Source of the DNA: Chryseobacterium sp. E1
GTDB taxonomy: Bacteria; Bacteroidota; Bacteroidia; Flavobacteriales; Weeksellaceae
Assembly: GCA_019203745.1 (NCBI GenBank)
Contig: CP078104.1
Location: 3,162,001-3,226,000, forward strand
DNA length: 64,000 nucleotides
Direction of reading: 5' to 3'
In this document: positions 34,193-45,884 of the stretch, in pieces
Layout of the letters: each line of letters starts with the position of its first letter
Position numbering within the stretch: position 1 is the stretch's first letter
Program-made: the position numbers and the translations under genes
The notes under the pieces: generated by a model
What the model saw: only the letters and a program-made list of their open reading frames with translations
The model's database searches: none
Told to the model about the DNA's origin: nothing

Positions 34193-35840
34193 ATGAAAAA
34201 ACATAACGCCTTATCCTTTCTTTTTATAACGTCAGTCCTGAATGCTCAGGTAATTTCCGGAACTATTATCTCTGCAAACGAAAACCAGCCTGTTCCTTAT
34301 GTGAAAATTGAGTGGCCAGGAAAACTACCGGAACGATTTCTGATGGAAAAGGCAACTTCTCAATCGATCTTACCAATCTGGATCCCGGACAAAAATAAAG
34401 ATCGAAGTTCCGGGATACGACTTGTATGAAGAAACGGTGGAGAATTTTAAAAAGCATGATCAGCAGAAAATATTTTTAAAGGAACGGACTAAAAATATTA
34501 AGGAAATTGCCATCAAACCTAAAAAACTTGTGGATAAAAACTGGGAGTAAACACGAAAACAAAAAGTGTTATGTACTTCGTCAATCCGGAATTTGATAGA
34601 AAAAGCTTTTTGGGAGAAACCGCTTTGGAATTTAATGCAAAAAAAAAAAGATCCAAGATCAAAAATATCAATCTGAATATTGCCAGTTTTATCTCTAAGG
34701 AGCCGGTTCTGATGAGATATAGCATCTATAGTGAGAAAACGGTTTTCCGGATAAAAATATTCTGGATGAGGAAATCACCGTAGAACTTACTGAAGATATG
34801 ATCAAAGACGGAACCTATACCCTTGATGTTAATGATCGTAATATTTGGGTACAGGGGAGGTTTTTTGTCGGAATACAGTTCCTAAAAGCTTTTGAAGGAA
34901 AGATTAAAATAAGTGCAGCCCTTTTCAGAACAGGATATTTAAGAGAGTTTTATGGAGACTGGCAAAAATGTCTATTGCAGCTCCTGCCATTAATATCGAT
35001 GTAAAGATGGATAAAAACGGGAAAGATACAAAGGAAGATGAGGGTGACTATGCAGATGACAGTCAGGAATGGCTGCGGGATAACAGCAAAAATATAGTAG
35101 AAGCCAGCCAATCGGTATACGGTAAAAATGAAACGGCAGGACATTATCTTGCTCTGAAAGATACAGATCTTTATTATGAAGTTTATGGTGAAGGTAAGCC
35201 ATTGGTATTGTTGCATGGCAACTCCGGAAGCATCAGGGATTATTATCAGCAGATCCCGGTTTTATCAAAGCAGTATAAAGTAATTGTGGTAGATACAAGA
35301 GGTCAGGGGAAAAGTAAAGATACTTCCAAAAGAGATTTTACCTATAAATTGTTTGCAGATGATGTGAAAGCATTGGCAGATCATTTAAAGCTTGATAAAA
35401 TCAATATTGCAGGATGGAGTGACGGAGGTAATACCGGACTTGAGTTTGCCCTGAAATACCCTGAAAAACTTAATAAGCTCATTATCATTGGAGCGAATGC
35501 ATTTCCTGAAGGCGTGGAAGACAAGCTTATGGAACGGTTTACCACTCAGATGACACAGCTGAATCAGATGGGTGCAGCAGATGGCGTCAATGAACGCAGG
35601 CTTTTAAAGATCATGCTGACAGAACCGAACATTAGTAAAAAAGATTTAAATAAAATAAAAAGTCCCGTATTGGTCATTGCAGGAGACAAAGATGTTATCA
35701 AACCGGATCATACAGAGATGATTACCAGACAAATTCCTGATGCTGAAAAGATCATTTATAAAGATACCACTCACATGGTTCCTTATGAAAGGCCGGATGA
35801 ATTAAACGCAGATATTCTGAAGTTTCTGGAAAAGAGCTAA
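34193..35840 (+). CDS. Exported fusion: carboxypeptidase-like regulatory domain plus alpha/beta hydrolase
   Basis: A protein of about 550 residues. A signal peptide (MKKHNALSFLFITSVLNAQ) is followed by a carboxypeptidase-D-like beta-sandwich (VISGTIISANENQPVPYVKI), a middle beta-rich domain, a Glu/Asp-rich linker near 35040, and an alpha/beta hydrolase (LVLLHGNSGSIRDYYQQIPVL oxyanion region, nucleophile elbow NIAGWSDGGNTGLE, Asp in VIAGDKDVIKPDH, His in DTTHMVPYE). Breaks near 34310, 34400, 34540, 34745 and 34968 are single-base; the break at 34968 joins the two halves (DWQK/MSIAAP). It probably works on an ester outside the cytoplasm; the substrate is unknown. Confidence 0.75.
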
Positions 35841-35887
35841 ACATTGGAAGCAGGAAGATGGAGGCTGGAAATTAATCTGGCTTCCTC

Positions 35888-36750
35888 CTAATCCAGTGTC
35901 AGTCTTTTCAAAGACCATGAATTTCCATTATAGATGTCAAGATCTACTTTCGTATTGATGCCATGTACAATTCCGTTTTCTGTGAATTGCCAGAAATCCC
36001 ACTGATCATCAGGAGATGGGGTAGGAACATCATTATAATTGGCCAGCCAAAGCGGATATCCTTCAAATTCACCTTTCAGGAAATCTTTATAGTAATGGTA
36101 ATAGGTATAGATAATAGGTTTTTTACCGTATGATTCCTCCACAATTTTGCACCATGTTTTCAGGTCCTCTACCAACTTCTTATTGGTCTTGCGTTTAGGG
36201 ATTTTTTCAATATCTAAAATAGGAGGGAGATCTCCGCTTTCCAGTTTTACATTCTCTAAAAAATTATTGGCCTGGATTACAGGATCTTCATCGGCTCTGT
36301 AAAAATGATAAGCTCCACGGATCATGTCGTGCTTTTTAGCTTCTGCCCAGAAATCATTGAAATGTTTATCTGCACTTCTGTTGCCCATGGTAGCACGCAT
36401 TACCACAAATTCCAGCGGTATGGTTTTGTTTCCGATACTCAGGCTGTCCCATTTGATATCTTCCCGGTTCTGATAATGGGAAATGTCGAATCCATAGGTC
36501 TTATCCAGGTTGCTGCTTATGATCCTCTGGATCCTTGCGGCTTCCTTTTCACTATTGTGAAGCTTTTTATGCTTAAATTTATTAAAGTACAAGGCGTAAT
36601 AATAGCTGACAGATTGTTTTAAATAAAATCCGGTACCTATTAAAGCAATTATCAGGATCCCCAATATCACCCATCTCCGGAAAAAATACTTCTTCCGTCT
36701 GTTCTTATGGATCTGTTTGGCAGTTTTTTTGGTGTACTTTTTGGTGTCAT
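35888..36750 (-). CDS. Membrane-anchored GH25 family lysozyme-like protein
   Basis: The basic N-terminal tail (KKTAKQIHKNRRKKYFFRRW) precedes one membrane span (VILGILIIALIGTGFYL), then a GH25 domain with YGFDISHYQ, FVVMRATMGNRS, GAYHFYRADEDP and LPPILDIEKIP. The Asp in FDISHYQ and the Asp/Glu of DIEK fit the catalytic site, so it should cleave peptidoglycan from outside the inner membrane. The start is ambiguous: ATG 36750 (MTPKKYTKK) needs one base restored; the first clean start would be GTG 36670, which would remove the basic tail. Confidence 0.8.
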
Positions 36751-36814
36751 AAAGTTTTGCAAAACTAACTTTTTCACTGCTAAATGCTAAATAAAATCAG
36801 TAAATTTGTGTATT

Positions 36815-38076
36815 ATGGAAACACGCGAAAAAAATCATCATTATTGGAGGAGGATTTGCGGGGCTGCAGCTTGCAAAAACATTAAATAACAAGAACAAAA
36901 AGTAATTGTTCTGGACCGGATGAATCATCATATGTTTCAGCCGCTTTTTTATCAGGTTGCCTCAGGAAGGATAGAACCTTCCAACATTTCTTTCCCTTTC
37001 AGAAAGATTTTTCAGCAGTCCAGAAACACACAATTCAGGATGACAGACGTCAGAGAAATTGATCCGGCCAACAATAAGGTGATTACCGATGAAGCCGAAT
37101 TTACCTATGACAAGCTCATCATTGCAACAGGCTGTAAAACTAATTTTTTCGGTAACAAAGAATTGGAAGGCAAAGCCTTTGGGATGAAAAATACCCAGGA
37201 AGCGATCAGCATCAGAAATCATGTTCTGATGACCTTTGAAAAACTGATCATAGAAAAAAGCCGGAGCGATGACGGAAACTGGAATATCGTAATCGTAGGA
37301 AGCGGACCTACCGGAGTAGAACTCGCAGGCGCTTTTGCAGAAATGAAAAAGATATCCTCCCAAGAGATTACCCGTATATGAATTTTGACCAGCTGAAGAT
37401 TATCCTGGTAAGTTCTACTGAAAAACCTCTTGCCGTAATGAGCCAGGAAGCTCAGGATAAATCTGAAAAATATCTGAAAGATCTTGGGGTGACTTTTATG
37501 AGCGGAGAAGTGGTGACAGACTATGACGGAGATAAGGTGCACCTGAGAAGCGGAAAGGAAATTCCATCCAATAATGTCATCTGGGCAGCAGGCGTTACAG
37601 GAAATGTAATAGACGGTTTTCCCGAAGAAAAATTAATACGGAACAGATATATTGTAGACAGATACAATAAAATAAAAGGCTACGATAATATATATGCCAT
37701 TGGAGATATTGCCTACATGGAAACCCCTAAATATCCTCAGGGTCACCCTCAGGTTGCCAACGTAGCCATTAATCAGGCAAAAAACTTAGGTAGAAATCTT
37801 TTAAAGAAAAATCAGAATGAATGGAAAGAATATGAGTATGATGACAAAGGCTCGTTAGCTACCATAGGAAAGCACAGAGCGGTTGTTGACCTGCCATTTA
37901 TCAAGTTCCAGGGATTTCTGGCCTGGTATTTCTGGATGTTTCTGCATTTAATGCTAATTTTGAGCGTTCGAAATAAGCTGGCCATATTCTTCAACTGGAT
38001 GTGGAGCTATATCAACAAAGATTCTTCTTTAAGATTAATTATAATACCTACTAAGAAAAACGGAACATTACAATGA
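36815..38076 (+). CDS. NAD(P)/FAD-dependent oxidoreductase, type II NADH dehydrogenase-like
   Basis: A membrane-associated flavoprotein of about 420 residues passing electrons from NADH to quinone. The FAD motif [17 protein letters not shown] opens the protein, [16 protein letters not shown] follows, the NAD motif reads [20 protein letters not shown], and [14 protein letters not shown] binds FAD. The C-terminal amphipathic region [15 protein letters not shown] attaches it to the membrane. Breaks near 36832, 36903 and 37350 are single-base losses. It overlaps trmD by four bases. Confidence 0.9.
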
Positions 38077-38743
38077 GAATTGATATCATAAGCGTACTTC
38101 CTGAACTGATGGAAAGTCCGTTTAAAACCTCTATTTTGAAGAGAGCGATGGATAAGGGACTGGCAGAAGTACATTTTCATCATTTAAGAGACTGGGCTGT
38201 CAATAAACACAGACAGATTGATGATGAACCCTACGGAGGCGGAGCAGGAATGGTCATGATGGTAGAACCATTGGATAAATGTATTTCAGAACTGAAGTCC
38301 CAGAGAAATTATGATGAGGTGATTTATCTGACTCCGGATGGGGTCACGTTGAATCAGAAAATAGCCAATTCTCTTTCCATAAAAGATAATCTGATCTTCC
38401 TTTGCGGGCATTATAAAGGGATTGACCAGAGAGTGAGAGATCTTCATATCACAAAAGAAATTTCTATCGGTGATTATGTTCTTACAGGCGGGGAGCTTGC
38501 TGCCTGTGTGCTGGCCGATTCCATCATCAGATTGCTTCCAGGCGTTTTGAATGATGAGCAGAGTGCCTTAACGGACAGCTTCCAGGATGATCTTCTTTCA
38601 CCGCCCATCTATACAAGACCCGAAAGTTATAAAGGACTTGAGGTGCCTAAAATCTTATTGAGCGGAAATTTTGGTAAAATTGAAGAATGGCGCCATGAGG
38701 AAGCAGTAAGAATTACCAAAGAAAAACGTCCGATTTATTGTAA
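38073..38743 (+). CDS. trmD: tRNA (guanosine(37)-N1)-methyltransferase
   Basis: TrmD methylates G37 of tRNAs to keep the reading frame. The SPOUT-fold motifs are intact: [63 protein letters not shown] and the C-terminal [18 protein letters not shown] lost G near 38732 makes the raw frame read into unrelated sequence; the corrected end is RPDLL with TAA at 38743 (about 224 residues). ATG 38073 overlaps the upstream stop (ATGA), so translation is coupled to the dehydrogenase. Confidence 0.93.
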
Positions 38744-39112
38744 AAGGTACATATCCCTATTTGAGCTATTTTTTTTAATAAATTACATTTGTTATAATTA
38801 TAAATGGAATAATATTTGTTATAAATGTAGTTGAATAGAAAAATATTAATATTTTCAATTTTAAATTGTAATTTTATTTTGATTATTTCACTTTTTGTAT
38901 AGTATTGTATTTTGAATTATATATTAAATTGTTGGAATAATTGAAAAATTAATTCACTATAACTGATATTGTTAAGATTTTTTGTTATATTTGAAATATT
39001 TTTTATTGGAAATTGATTTTAACGCATAGTGCTAAGAATCAATAAAATTTGAAAAAAATAATAAATTTGCATTAAAGAAAAAGAACATAATAAATTAAAA
39101 GTATAGAAATTA
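38744..39112. other. Very AT-rich intergenic stretch
   Basis: No gene is seen. A TAAATTTG -7-like element at about 39062 lies 50 bp before the nuclease gene, but no well-placed -33 TTG accompanies it. Confidence 0.5.
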
Positions 39113-40053
39113 ATGTCGACGGAACTGTTCTCTTTTTATAATGTTGAAAATTTATTTCTACCCGATCCGAAACCTGTCCACAAATTAGATCCTACCCGCT
39201 CAGGTTTAAGGAATTGGGATGAAAAGAGATATAAAAATAAAATTTTTAAGATCTCACACGTATATCAATTAATGAAGGAGGAAAATGGCGCCTTACCATT
39301 TATCATTGGTCTGTCTGAGGTTTCCGGAAGGAAAGTTCTTGAAGATCTGGTGGAAATGGAACCCTTTAATTCAGAATATGGAATTGTACACTACAATTCT
39401 ATGGATGAACGAAAGGTAGACGTAGCCATGTTGTATGATAAAAATAAAGTAGAGGTGATAGATTCTGAAACCATTACTTTCTTTTTTGAAATAGGAAATA
39501 AAAACACTGGAAATTACGACACAACCCGAGACGTACTTTTTCAAAAATTAAATATAAAGACGAAATTATTAATGTCTTCATCGCCCATCTTCCCTCTAAG
39601 CGCGAAAAAGACATCAATAAACCTAAAAGAGCCTTTATACTTAATGAAATCCGGCAACGGATCATGAAAATTGTAGATGAAGATAAGGAGCATGTTATAT
39701 TGTGTGGTGACTTTAACGAAAACCCGGATGATGAAAATTTAGTACAAATTCTCTATGGCAACGATCATGAGAAGGTTTTGATAAACCCTTTTCAACAGTT
39801 GTTTTCTACAAGAAATTATTCTACTTTTCATTATAAATCTGGATTGCTGTATGATCAGATCATTATGTCAAGATCACTTCTTGATAATAAGACGCTGGCT
39901 TTTCAGGATGCGCATATATTTAATTCTGAAAAAATCAGCAGCAGAACCAGACATTTTGAAGGACGACCTTTCCGAACATATGCCGGTACACGGTATCTGG
40001 GAGGATATAGTGATCACTTTCCGGTTTTTGTAACATTTAAAAGCTTACAGTAA
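39113..40053 (+). CDS. Endonuclease/exonuclease/phosphatase family protein
   Basis: A protein of about 314 residues with the EEP fold. FSFYNVENLFLPD at the start holds the metal-binding Asn, PFIIGLSEVSGRKVLEDL the metal-binding Glu, HVILCGDFNENPDDENL the GDFN motif and GGYSDHFPVFVTF the terminal SDH catalytic motif. No signal peptide is seen. A lost base near 39555 breaks the frame until 39664. Substrate could be DNA or a phosphodiester; the family alone does not decide. It starts a run with the Lrp regulator and deoC. Confidence 0.85.
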
Positions 40054-40079
40054 AAAACATAAATAATAAAAAGTAGAAA

Positions 40080-40551
40080 ATGAAAAATTCGAGCAACACA
40101 AGCTATCATTTAGATTCCATCGACAAAGAAATCATTTACATGCTGATGGACAATGCTAAAACTTCTTTAGCCCACATTTCAAAAAAAATGTAGGGATTTC
40201 TACAACTGCAGTACACCAAAGAATTAAAAACTCGAACATGCAGGCGTTATTGAAAACTCCATTTCATTCCTTAATCCTAAAAAAATTGGATATAAGGTAA
40301 TCTCTTACATCGGTGTGTTTCTTGATCAGCCAAGTCATTATCCGGATGTGGTAAAGTCTTTGCATGACATCAATGAAGTGGTGGAAGCCCACTATACAAC
40401 AGGAAATTATACCATATTCCTGAAAGTTCTTTGTAAAGATAATGACCATCTGATGCAGATCCTTAGCAAACTTCAGAAACTGAAAGGGGTAACCAGAACA
40501 GAAACCTTTATCTCTTTAGAACAAGGTATTTACAGACAATTGAAAGTATAA
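40080..40551 (+). CDS. Lrp/AsnC family transcriptional regulator
   Basis: A helix-turn-helix regulator with a C-terminal RAM (AsnC-type) domain, about 157 residues. LDSIDKEIIYMLMDNAKTSLAHISK and, after repair, VGISTTAVHQRIKKLEHAGVI form the DNA-binding part; VVEAHYTTGNYTIFLKVLCKD is the effector domain. Breaks lie at about 40189 and 40236. It is 4 bp upstream of deoC, hinting at control of deoxynucleoside use. Confidence 0.88.
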
Positions 40552-40555
40552 CGAT

Positions 40556-41299
40556 ATGAACATAGCCCAATATTTGGATTCCACTTACCTGAAAACACCA
40601 GAACAATCAGGTATTTCCAACGAAGAAACACTTCAGAAAGATAAAGAACTTGCTCAGGAAGCGATCGATAATGGTATTTTTGCCGTAATGATCCGCCCGG
40701 ATTATGTAGGAGAGATCAAGAAATATATTCAGGAAAGAAATTCAAATGTTGCAGTAGGAACTGTAATAGGTTTTCATGAAGGAACGTATTCTGTTGAAGA
40801 AAAGCTTGCAGAAGCTTCAAAAGCAATTGAAGACGGTGCTGATGAACTGGATTTTGTGATCAATTACAAAGCCTATCTTCAGGGAGATCTTGAACTGGTA
40901 AAAAATGAATTTGTAAAATGTACCGGACTGGCACTGGAGCACCACAAAATTGCCAAATGGATCATTGAGATCGCAGCTTTAACAGATGCACAGATTGCAG
41001 ATCTTACCAAAAAGATTGGTGAATGGGCAGAAGAGAGTTTCTCTGAGAATGACCTGCCTCATATTTTTGTGAAATCTTCAACAGGATTTTATGAGACTAC
41101 AGGCGGAAAACCAAACGGAGCAACATTCGAAGGAATAAAAATCATGCTGGACAATGCAGGAAAACTTCCTGTAAAAGCTGCCGGAGGAGTAAGAACTCCT
41201 GCAGATGCTGAAAAAATGATCAGCATGGGAGTGAAAAGAATCGGAACCTCTTCCGCTTTGGCTCTGATCAAAGATGAATCTTCATCAGAAGGATATTAA
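40556..41299 (+). CDS. deoC: Deoxyribose-phosphate aldolase
   Basis: This class I aldolase splits 2-deoxyribose-5-phosphate into acetaldehyde and glyceraldehyde-3-phosphate in deoxynucleoside breakdown. The frame is intact at 247 residues. YLDSTYLKTPEQS is the start, DELDFVINYKAYLQG contains the conserved Asp, and HIFVKSSTGFYETTGG carries the Schiff-base Lys; VKAAGGVRTPADAEKMISMG binds phosphate. It follows the Lrp/AsnC gene and ends at a hairpin shared with dusB. Confidence 0.95.
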   Translation: MNIAQYLDSTYLKTPEQSGISNEETLQKDKELAQEAIDNGIFAVMIRPDYVGEIKKYIQERNSNVAVGTVIGFHEGTYSVEEKLAEASKAIEDGADELDFVINYKAYLQGDLELVKNEFVKCTGLALEHHKIAKWIIEIAALTDAQIADLTKKIGEWAEESFSENDLPHIFVKSSTGFYETTGGKPNGATFEGIKIMLDNAGKLPVKAAGGVRTPADAEKMISMGVKRIGTSSALALIKDESSSEGY

Positions 41300-41315
41300 T
41301 TCAATATGAAATCAT

Positions 41316-41346
41316 AAAAAACCATCAAATTCAATTTGATGGTTTT
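41316..41346. terminator. Bidirectional terminator between deoC and dusB
   Basis: The stem AAAACCATCAAATT/AATTTGATGGTTTT has a CA loop and is followed by T on both strands. Confidence 0.85.
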
Positions 41347-41351
41347 TGCTT

Positions 41352-42345
41352 TTATACCTGTTCCTGATACTCCTCGTAAAACTGTTGGGTTTCTTTGATC
41401 AGGCTGTCCATTTCTTCCAGTGTAAATACTTCAAGGAACCTTTTTCGGAATTCTTTGAAGTGAGGAATTCCTCTGAAATAGTTGCTGTAATGCTGTCTCA
41501 TTTCAACCAATCCCAGTCTTTCACCTTTCCACTCTGCGCTCCATTCCGCATGTTGGCGTACTGCCAGTAAACGGTCTGCAATTGTAGGTGCAGGTAAATG
41601 TTCACCCGTTTTAAAGAAATGCTTGATTTCATTAAAAATCCATGGATAACCAATAGCTGCACGGCCAATCATAATTCCGTCGCATGCATACTTCTGCTTG
41701 TAAGCCAAAGCTTTTTCAGGAGAATCAATATCTCCGTTTCCAAAGATCGGAATCTCAATATTAGGGTTTTGTTTGATTCTTGAAATATGTTCCCAGTCTG
41801 CTTCCCCTTTGTACATCTGTGCACGGGTTCTTGCATGTATGGTTAAAGCTTTTATACCTGTTTCCTGTAAACGTTCTGCTACTTCATCAATATTAATACT
41901 GTTGCTGTCCCATCCTAAACGGGTTTTCACAGTTACAGGCAGATGGGTAGAACTTACAACAGCTTTTGTAAGACGTACCATAAGGTCAATATCTTTCAAA
42001 ACTCCGCTCCCGCTCCTTTGCATACTACTTTTTTACAGGACATCCGAAGTTGATATCCACAAGATCAGGATTTACGGTTTCCACAATTCTTGCAGACATG
42101 GCCATAGCTTCCTCATCGCCTCCAAATATCTGTATACCCACCGGTCTTTCATAATCGAAAATATCCAGCTTCTTACGGCTTTTGATCGCATCACGAATTA
42201 AGCCTTCGGAAGAAATAAATTCCGAATACATCAGGTCTGCACCGTGCATTTTGCACAAACGTCTGAACGGTGGATCACTTACGTCTTCCATCGGAGCCAG
42301 CAAAAGCGGAAATTCCGGCAGTTCTATATTGCCTATTTTTATCAT
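41352..42345 (-). CDS. dusB: tRNA-dihydrouridine synthase DusB
   Basis: An FMN flavoprotein of about 331 residues that reduces uridines in tRNA with NADPH. FPLLLAPMEDVSDPPFRRLC opens the TIM barrel, VDINFGCPVKKVVCKGAGAG holds the catalytic Cys after repair of two lost bases near 42010-42025, and IFGNGDIDSPEKA and DGIMIGRAAIGYPWIF bind FMN. The start is ATG 42345. Confidence 0.92.
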
Positions 42346-42512
42346 GGTGCAAATTTACAAAATTCTAAATATCCCGAAATATGATATTATCTATTGGTGT
42401 GATGGGTGAGATTGAGAGTGGGAGGGTAAGAGAGTTTGATAGAGTCTGAAGGCAGGTAAATAGTGCAGGGGGCAGTAATGTATTTCTTACTTTTAGACCA
42501 TCAACTTTAAAT

Positions 42513-45500
42513 TTAGAAGCTTGCTTTTACCTGCATACTTCCAATGTGGATTGTTCTGTCTCCTGAATTTCTTCCTTCATAATTTAAATTTAACTGAATA
42601 AAAGAGTTGATCGCCTGCTGAATAAATACACTCCATACCTGGTTTTTTCCAGGTTTCAGGCCATCCAGCATCTGGTTTCCTACGATACTGAAATTGTTTC
42701 CGGTAAAGTTATTACTGATAAAAGAGAAATTTCCACGGATTGATGTTTTTCTACGCTCCCATTGAATGGTTCCTGTAACATCAAAGGCTTTCAGCAGCTC
42801 TTCACCGTCCATTCTCTTTTTTTGGCGGAAAGCAGAAGAAAGCTCAGCCTGAATTGCATCAGTGAATTTATAGGTTGCTTTAGGCTTGGTTTCAAAATTA
42901 TTTAAACGATAATCCCTTGTGACGAAAAGCTGGGATGAGTTTCTGATATCGTGTACAGAGTTTTCCCAATCGACCCTGAATTCCTTATTGAACCAATACC
43001 CTACATTCACAAAATGAGAAGTCTGCTCACGTTCTTCATTACTGAAGTTCGCATTGATAAGGTTGTCATTGGTAATCAAACGGTAGTTTCCGTTCCATCC
43101 TGATTTATCAGTCGGATTAAATTGTACGGATGCCAGAATATTCTGGTTTTTAAGGATCTGATCGCTGTTTTTTCAAACGGGTTCAGCACCAGAACTTTGT
43201 CTTTTTGTAGAAAGAGTTTTGGGAATTTAACGAAATATTGAAATTCCATCGCTTTAAAAATGCATTCTCCGAATTGAAAACAATGGCCGGATTGACAAAT
43301 AATGCGAGCTGCAGTTTATTTTTATTGGAAGGAATATATCTTACAGAATTGGTGTAAACCCTTATGTATTGGGCAAGATCGGAATATTCGGCAATTTCAA
43401 ACTCATCAAGCTGCTGAATGCCGTCACCGTTATAATCCGTCCATTTATAAATTCCCTGTCCGTCTGTCACTTTTATGTATTGGAATTCCCTCTGGGCCTC
43501 CTGTCCGTTTCCAAGCTCATAAAATGCCTGAAGACGCATCCCGTTTCGGAAAAGCTGCTGATTGTAAAGAATGTTTCCGACTACGAAATCATTGTTTCTC
43601 GTCACTTCACCTTCTGCACCTGAATAGAAGAACTTTCTGTAGTGGATTAAAGCATTTAAAGTAGTTTTCTCCGTTTTAATGATCTGGCTTTCCGCCATGA
43701 AACCAAGAATATTGTTCATATTCTGGAGTCTGTTGTCACGCACGGAATCATTGTCACGCATATATACTTTTGCCAATAGCTTTGTGCGGGTACTGTCACC
43801 AATTTTCTTCTGTACAAAAATTTCTTTCCAGCTGAAACTTGTAACATCCATCAGTTGCGTGTCATTATACTTCTTCTCGTTATGTTCCATGCTACCTCCG
43901 ATGGCCCAGCTTCCTTTTTACCGGTGAATTCTGTAGAAATCCCGCCACGAATGAATTTGGTATCCTGAAGGGTTGCGTTGGTACTCAGGTAAGATAAATT
44001 TCCTTTGGTAAAGAATTTTCCGGTGATCCATCCGAAATCAAGATCGTTTTTGATTCCTTTATAGGAGTTTTGTTCATCCAGATAGTTGATACGGTAGTTT
44101 AAGGTAGATTTATTGTTCCATTTATTCAAAAAGCTGAAAATAAACCTGTTTTGGGTTTTCTTATTAAATTCCTGAGTTAAGTTGAAGTCTCTGGAGAATT
44201 CTACATCGTTGATACGGTCCAGGATATGGAATTGTTTGTCAATGTATTGATATTCAAAGCTCGGAGTTCCCTTCCATGAATTTTTGGTGAAACTCTTATT
44301 TCCAAAAACCCTCCATGCATATCCGATATTCTGATCAGAATCCTTGGATGAAAATAAATTGACATCGTAGTTGCTGAGAGAGATATCAGCCCCTATTTTA
44401 CCTTCATTCAGTAAATATTCCGAGTTAAGGGAATATACCTGTGATTTCTGGGGCGAAGGAAGCTTTCTTACGGCTCTGTAATCTCCTCCGTTAGGCCCTG
44501 CATATTCAAAAACACGCCCGTTGTTGGTAGTCTGAGCAATTTTATAATCCCCTTGATTAGCTCCAAAATAGGTAAAGGAAACCTGGTAAAGCGTTAAACT
44601 TGGGTCAGTGGAAAACTCATAGAAATTTCCGGCCGGATTCAGACGGTATAAAATTTTGTTGACATCGTATTCCGTAACCACTCCTGACGGGGCATACATC
44701 AGATTAGGATCATTTCCGGCTTCTGCTAATATTTGCTCATCCTCTTTAGATAAACTTAAAGAAAGCGGTGCATTTTTGTTGTCATTTTCCATGAACCAGT
44801 TCAGCCCCACTTTGAATTTTTCTCTCTGATGCTCTAACTTCCCTGTGAATAAGTATCTTGAATAATTTCTATTGGCGTAATTATAGGAAATGGTAATGAA
44901 ATTCTGCTGGAAAATAGGACGGAAACTGGTAAAAGTAACCTCTCCCGTGTTGTAATTGATGGTATAGTCCTGATTTTCACCACGTTTCATGAGAATTCCG
45001 TCAATGAAAACCTGTTCAGATCCTGAAATCAGGGTGATAAACTGTTCTCCGTTTTTACCGGTCAGACGGTAAGGTCCCTGGTTTCCTTCAACCCCTGAAA
45101 ACGGATTCGGTGAAATTCACTTCGGGCCACCCCTGCTGAAATGTCTACAAAAGTTTTGCTGTCTTTACCAAATTCTGTCTGAAACTGAAGGCCCATACTT
45201 CTTCGCTGGTATTTGGCAAAATAATTTTTGGCTTCTACAAGATCAAGGTGTCCTGCTCTGAGAATAGATTTTTCCTTAATGTTAAGCTGCATATAGATTT
45301 TGTCAAACTCTTCTAAAGTCTGGGTATATCCGTCAGCCTGAATGGGCAGGTTATGGTCTGAAATACTCGCTAAGATTGTCACATCCTTGGAAAGTCTTCC
45401 GGAAATCTGAAGATCCATAGAGCTCTGTACAGACTGCCCCTGGTTGTTACCAAAGGTAATTCCACGGATGATGGATCCTTTTGAATTAAGTTCTCCTAAA

Positions 45501-45734
45501 AATCTCTTTTTATCATTTTTGCCAGTACAGCTTCATCAATGACTACTTTATTATTGGTCCGGATAAAGTCCAGGGTGTCTTTGGCAAAAAGGTCCCGTTC
45601 GAGCTTTGCAGCAAGGATACTGTCTCTTTTACACTGTCTTCAGGAACGTTCGGGTTTTTCCATGAAAATACCTGAGCATTTCCTGAAAATATGCCTAAGA
45701 AAAGTAATACGATTAGGATAATAAAATTCCGCAA
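42513..45734 (-). CDS. Very large outer-membrane beta-barrel protein, function unknown
   Basis: A protein of about 1074 residues beginning with a hydrophobic signal (IILIVLLFLGIFSGNAQV). Residues from about 90 read SKGSIIRGITFGNNQGQS and QISGRLSKDVTILASISDHN, then dozens of alternating amphipathic strands with many Tyr/Asn, ending in IHIGSMQVKASF with a terminal Phe typical of Bam-inserted barrels. The start is TTG 45734 because no ATG is in range. Breaks lie near 45550, 45500, 45075, 45000, 43915, 43185 and 43085. Similar large barrels occur in many Bacteroidota genomes; some resemble T9SS or TonB-type proteins, but I cannot assign a role. Confidence 0.65.
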
Positions 45735-45884
45735 GTCCTGAAAAATAATGCGTAAAAATAATTAAAAAATGTTAACATCAATAGGTCAACTATTATTAAC
45801 AGAAATTTAACTCAAATATTGTGAGCTCAAAAAATTAAATGTAATTTAGCGGCCGAAATTATTAATAACAAAAATTTTTAAATC

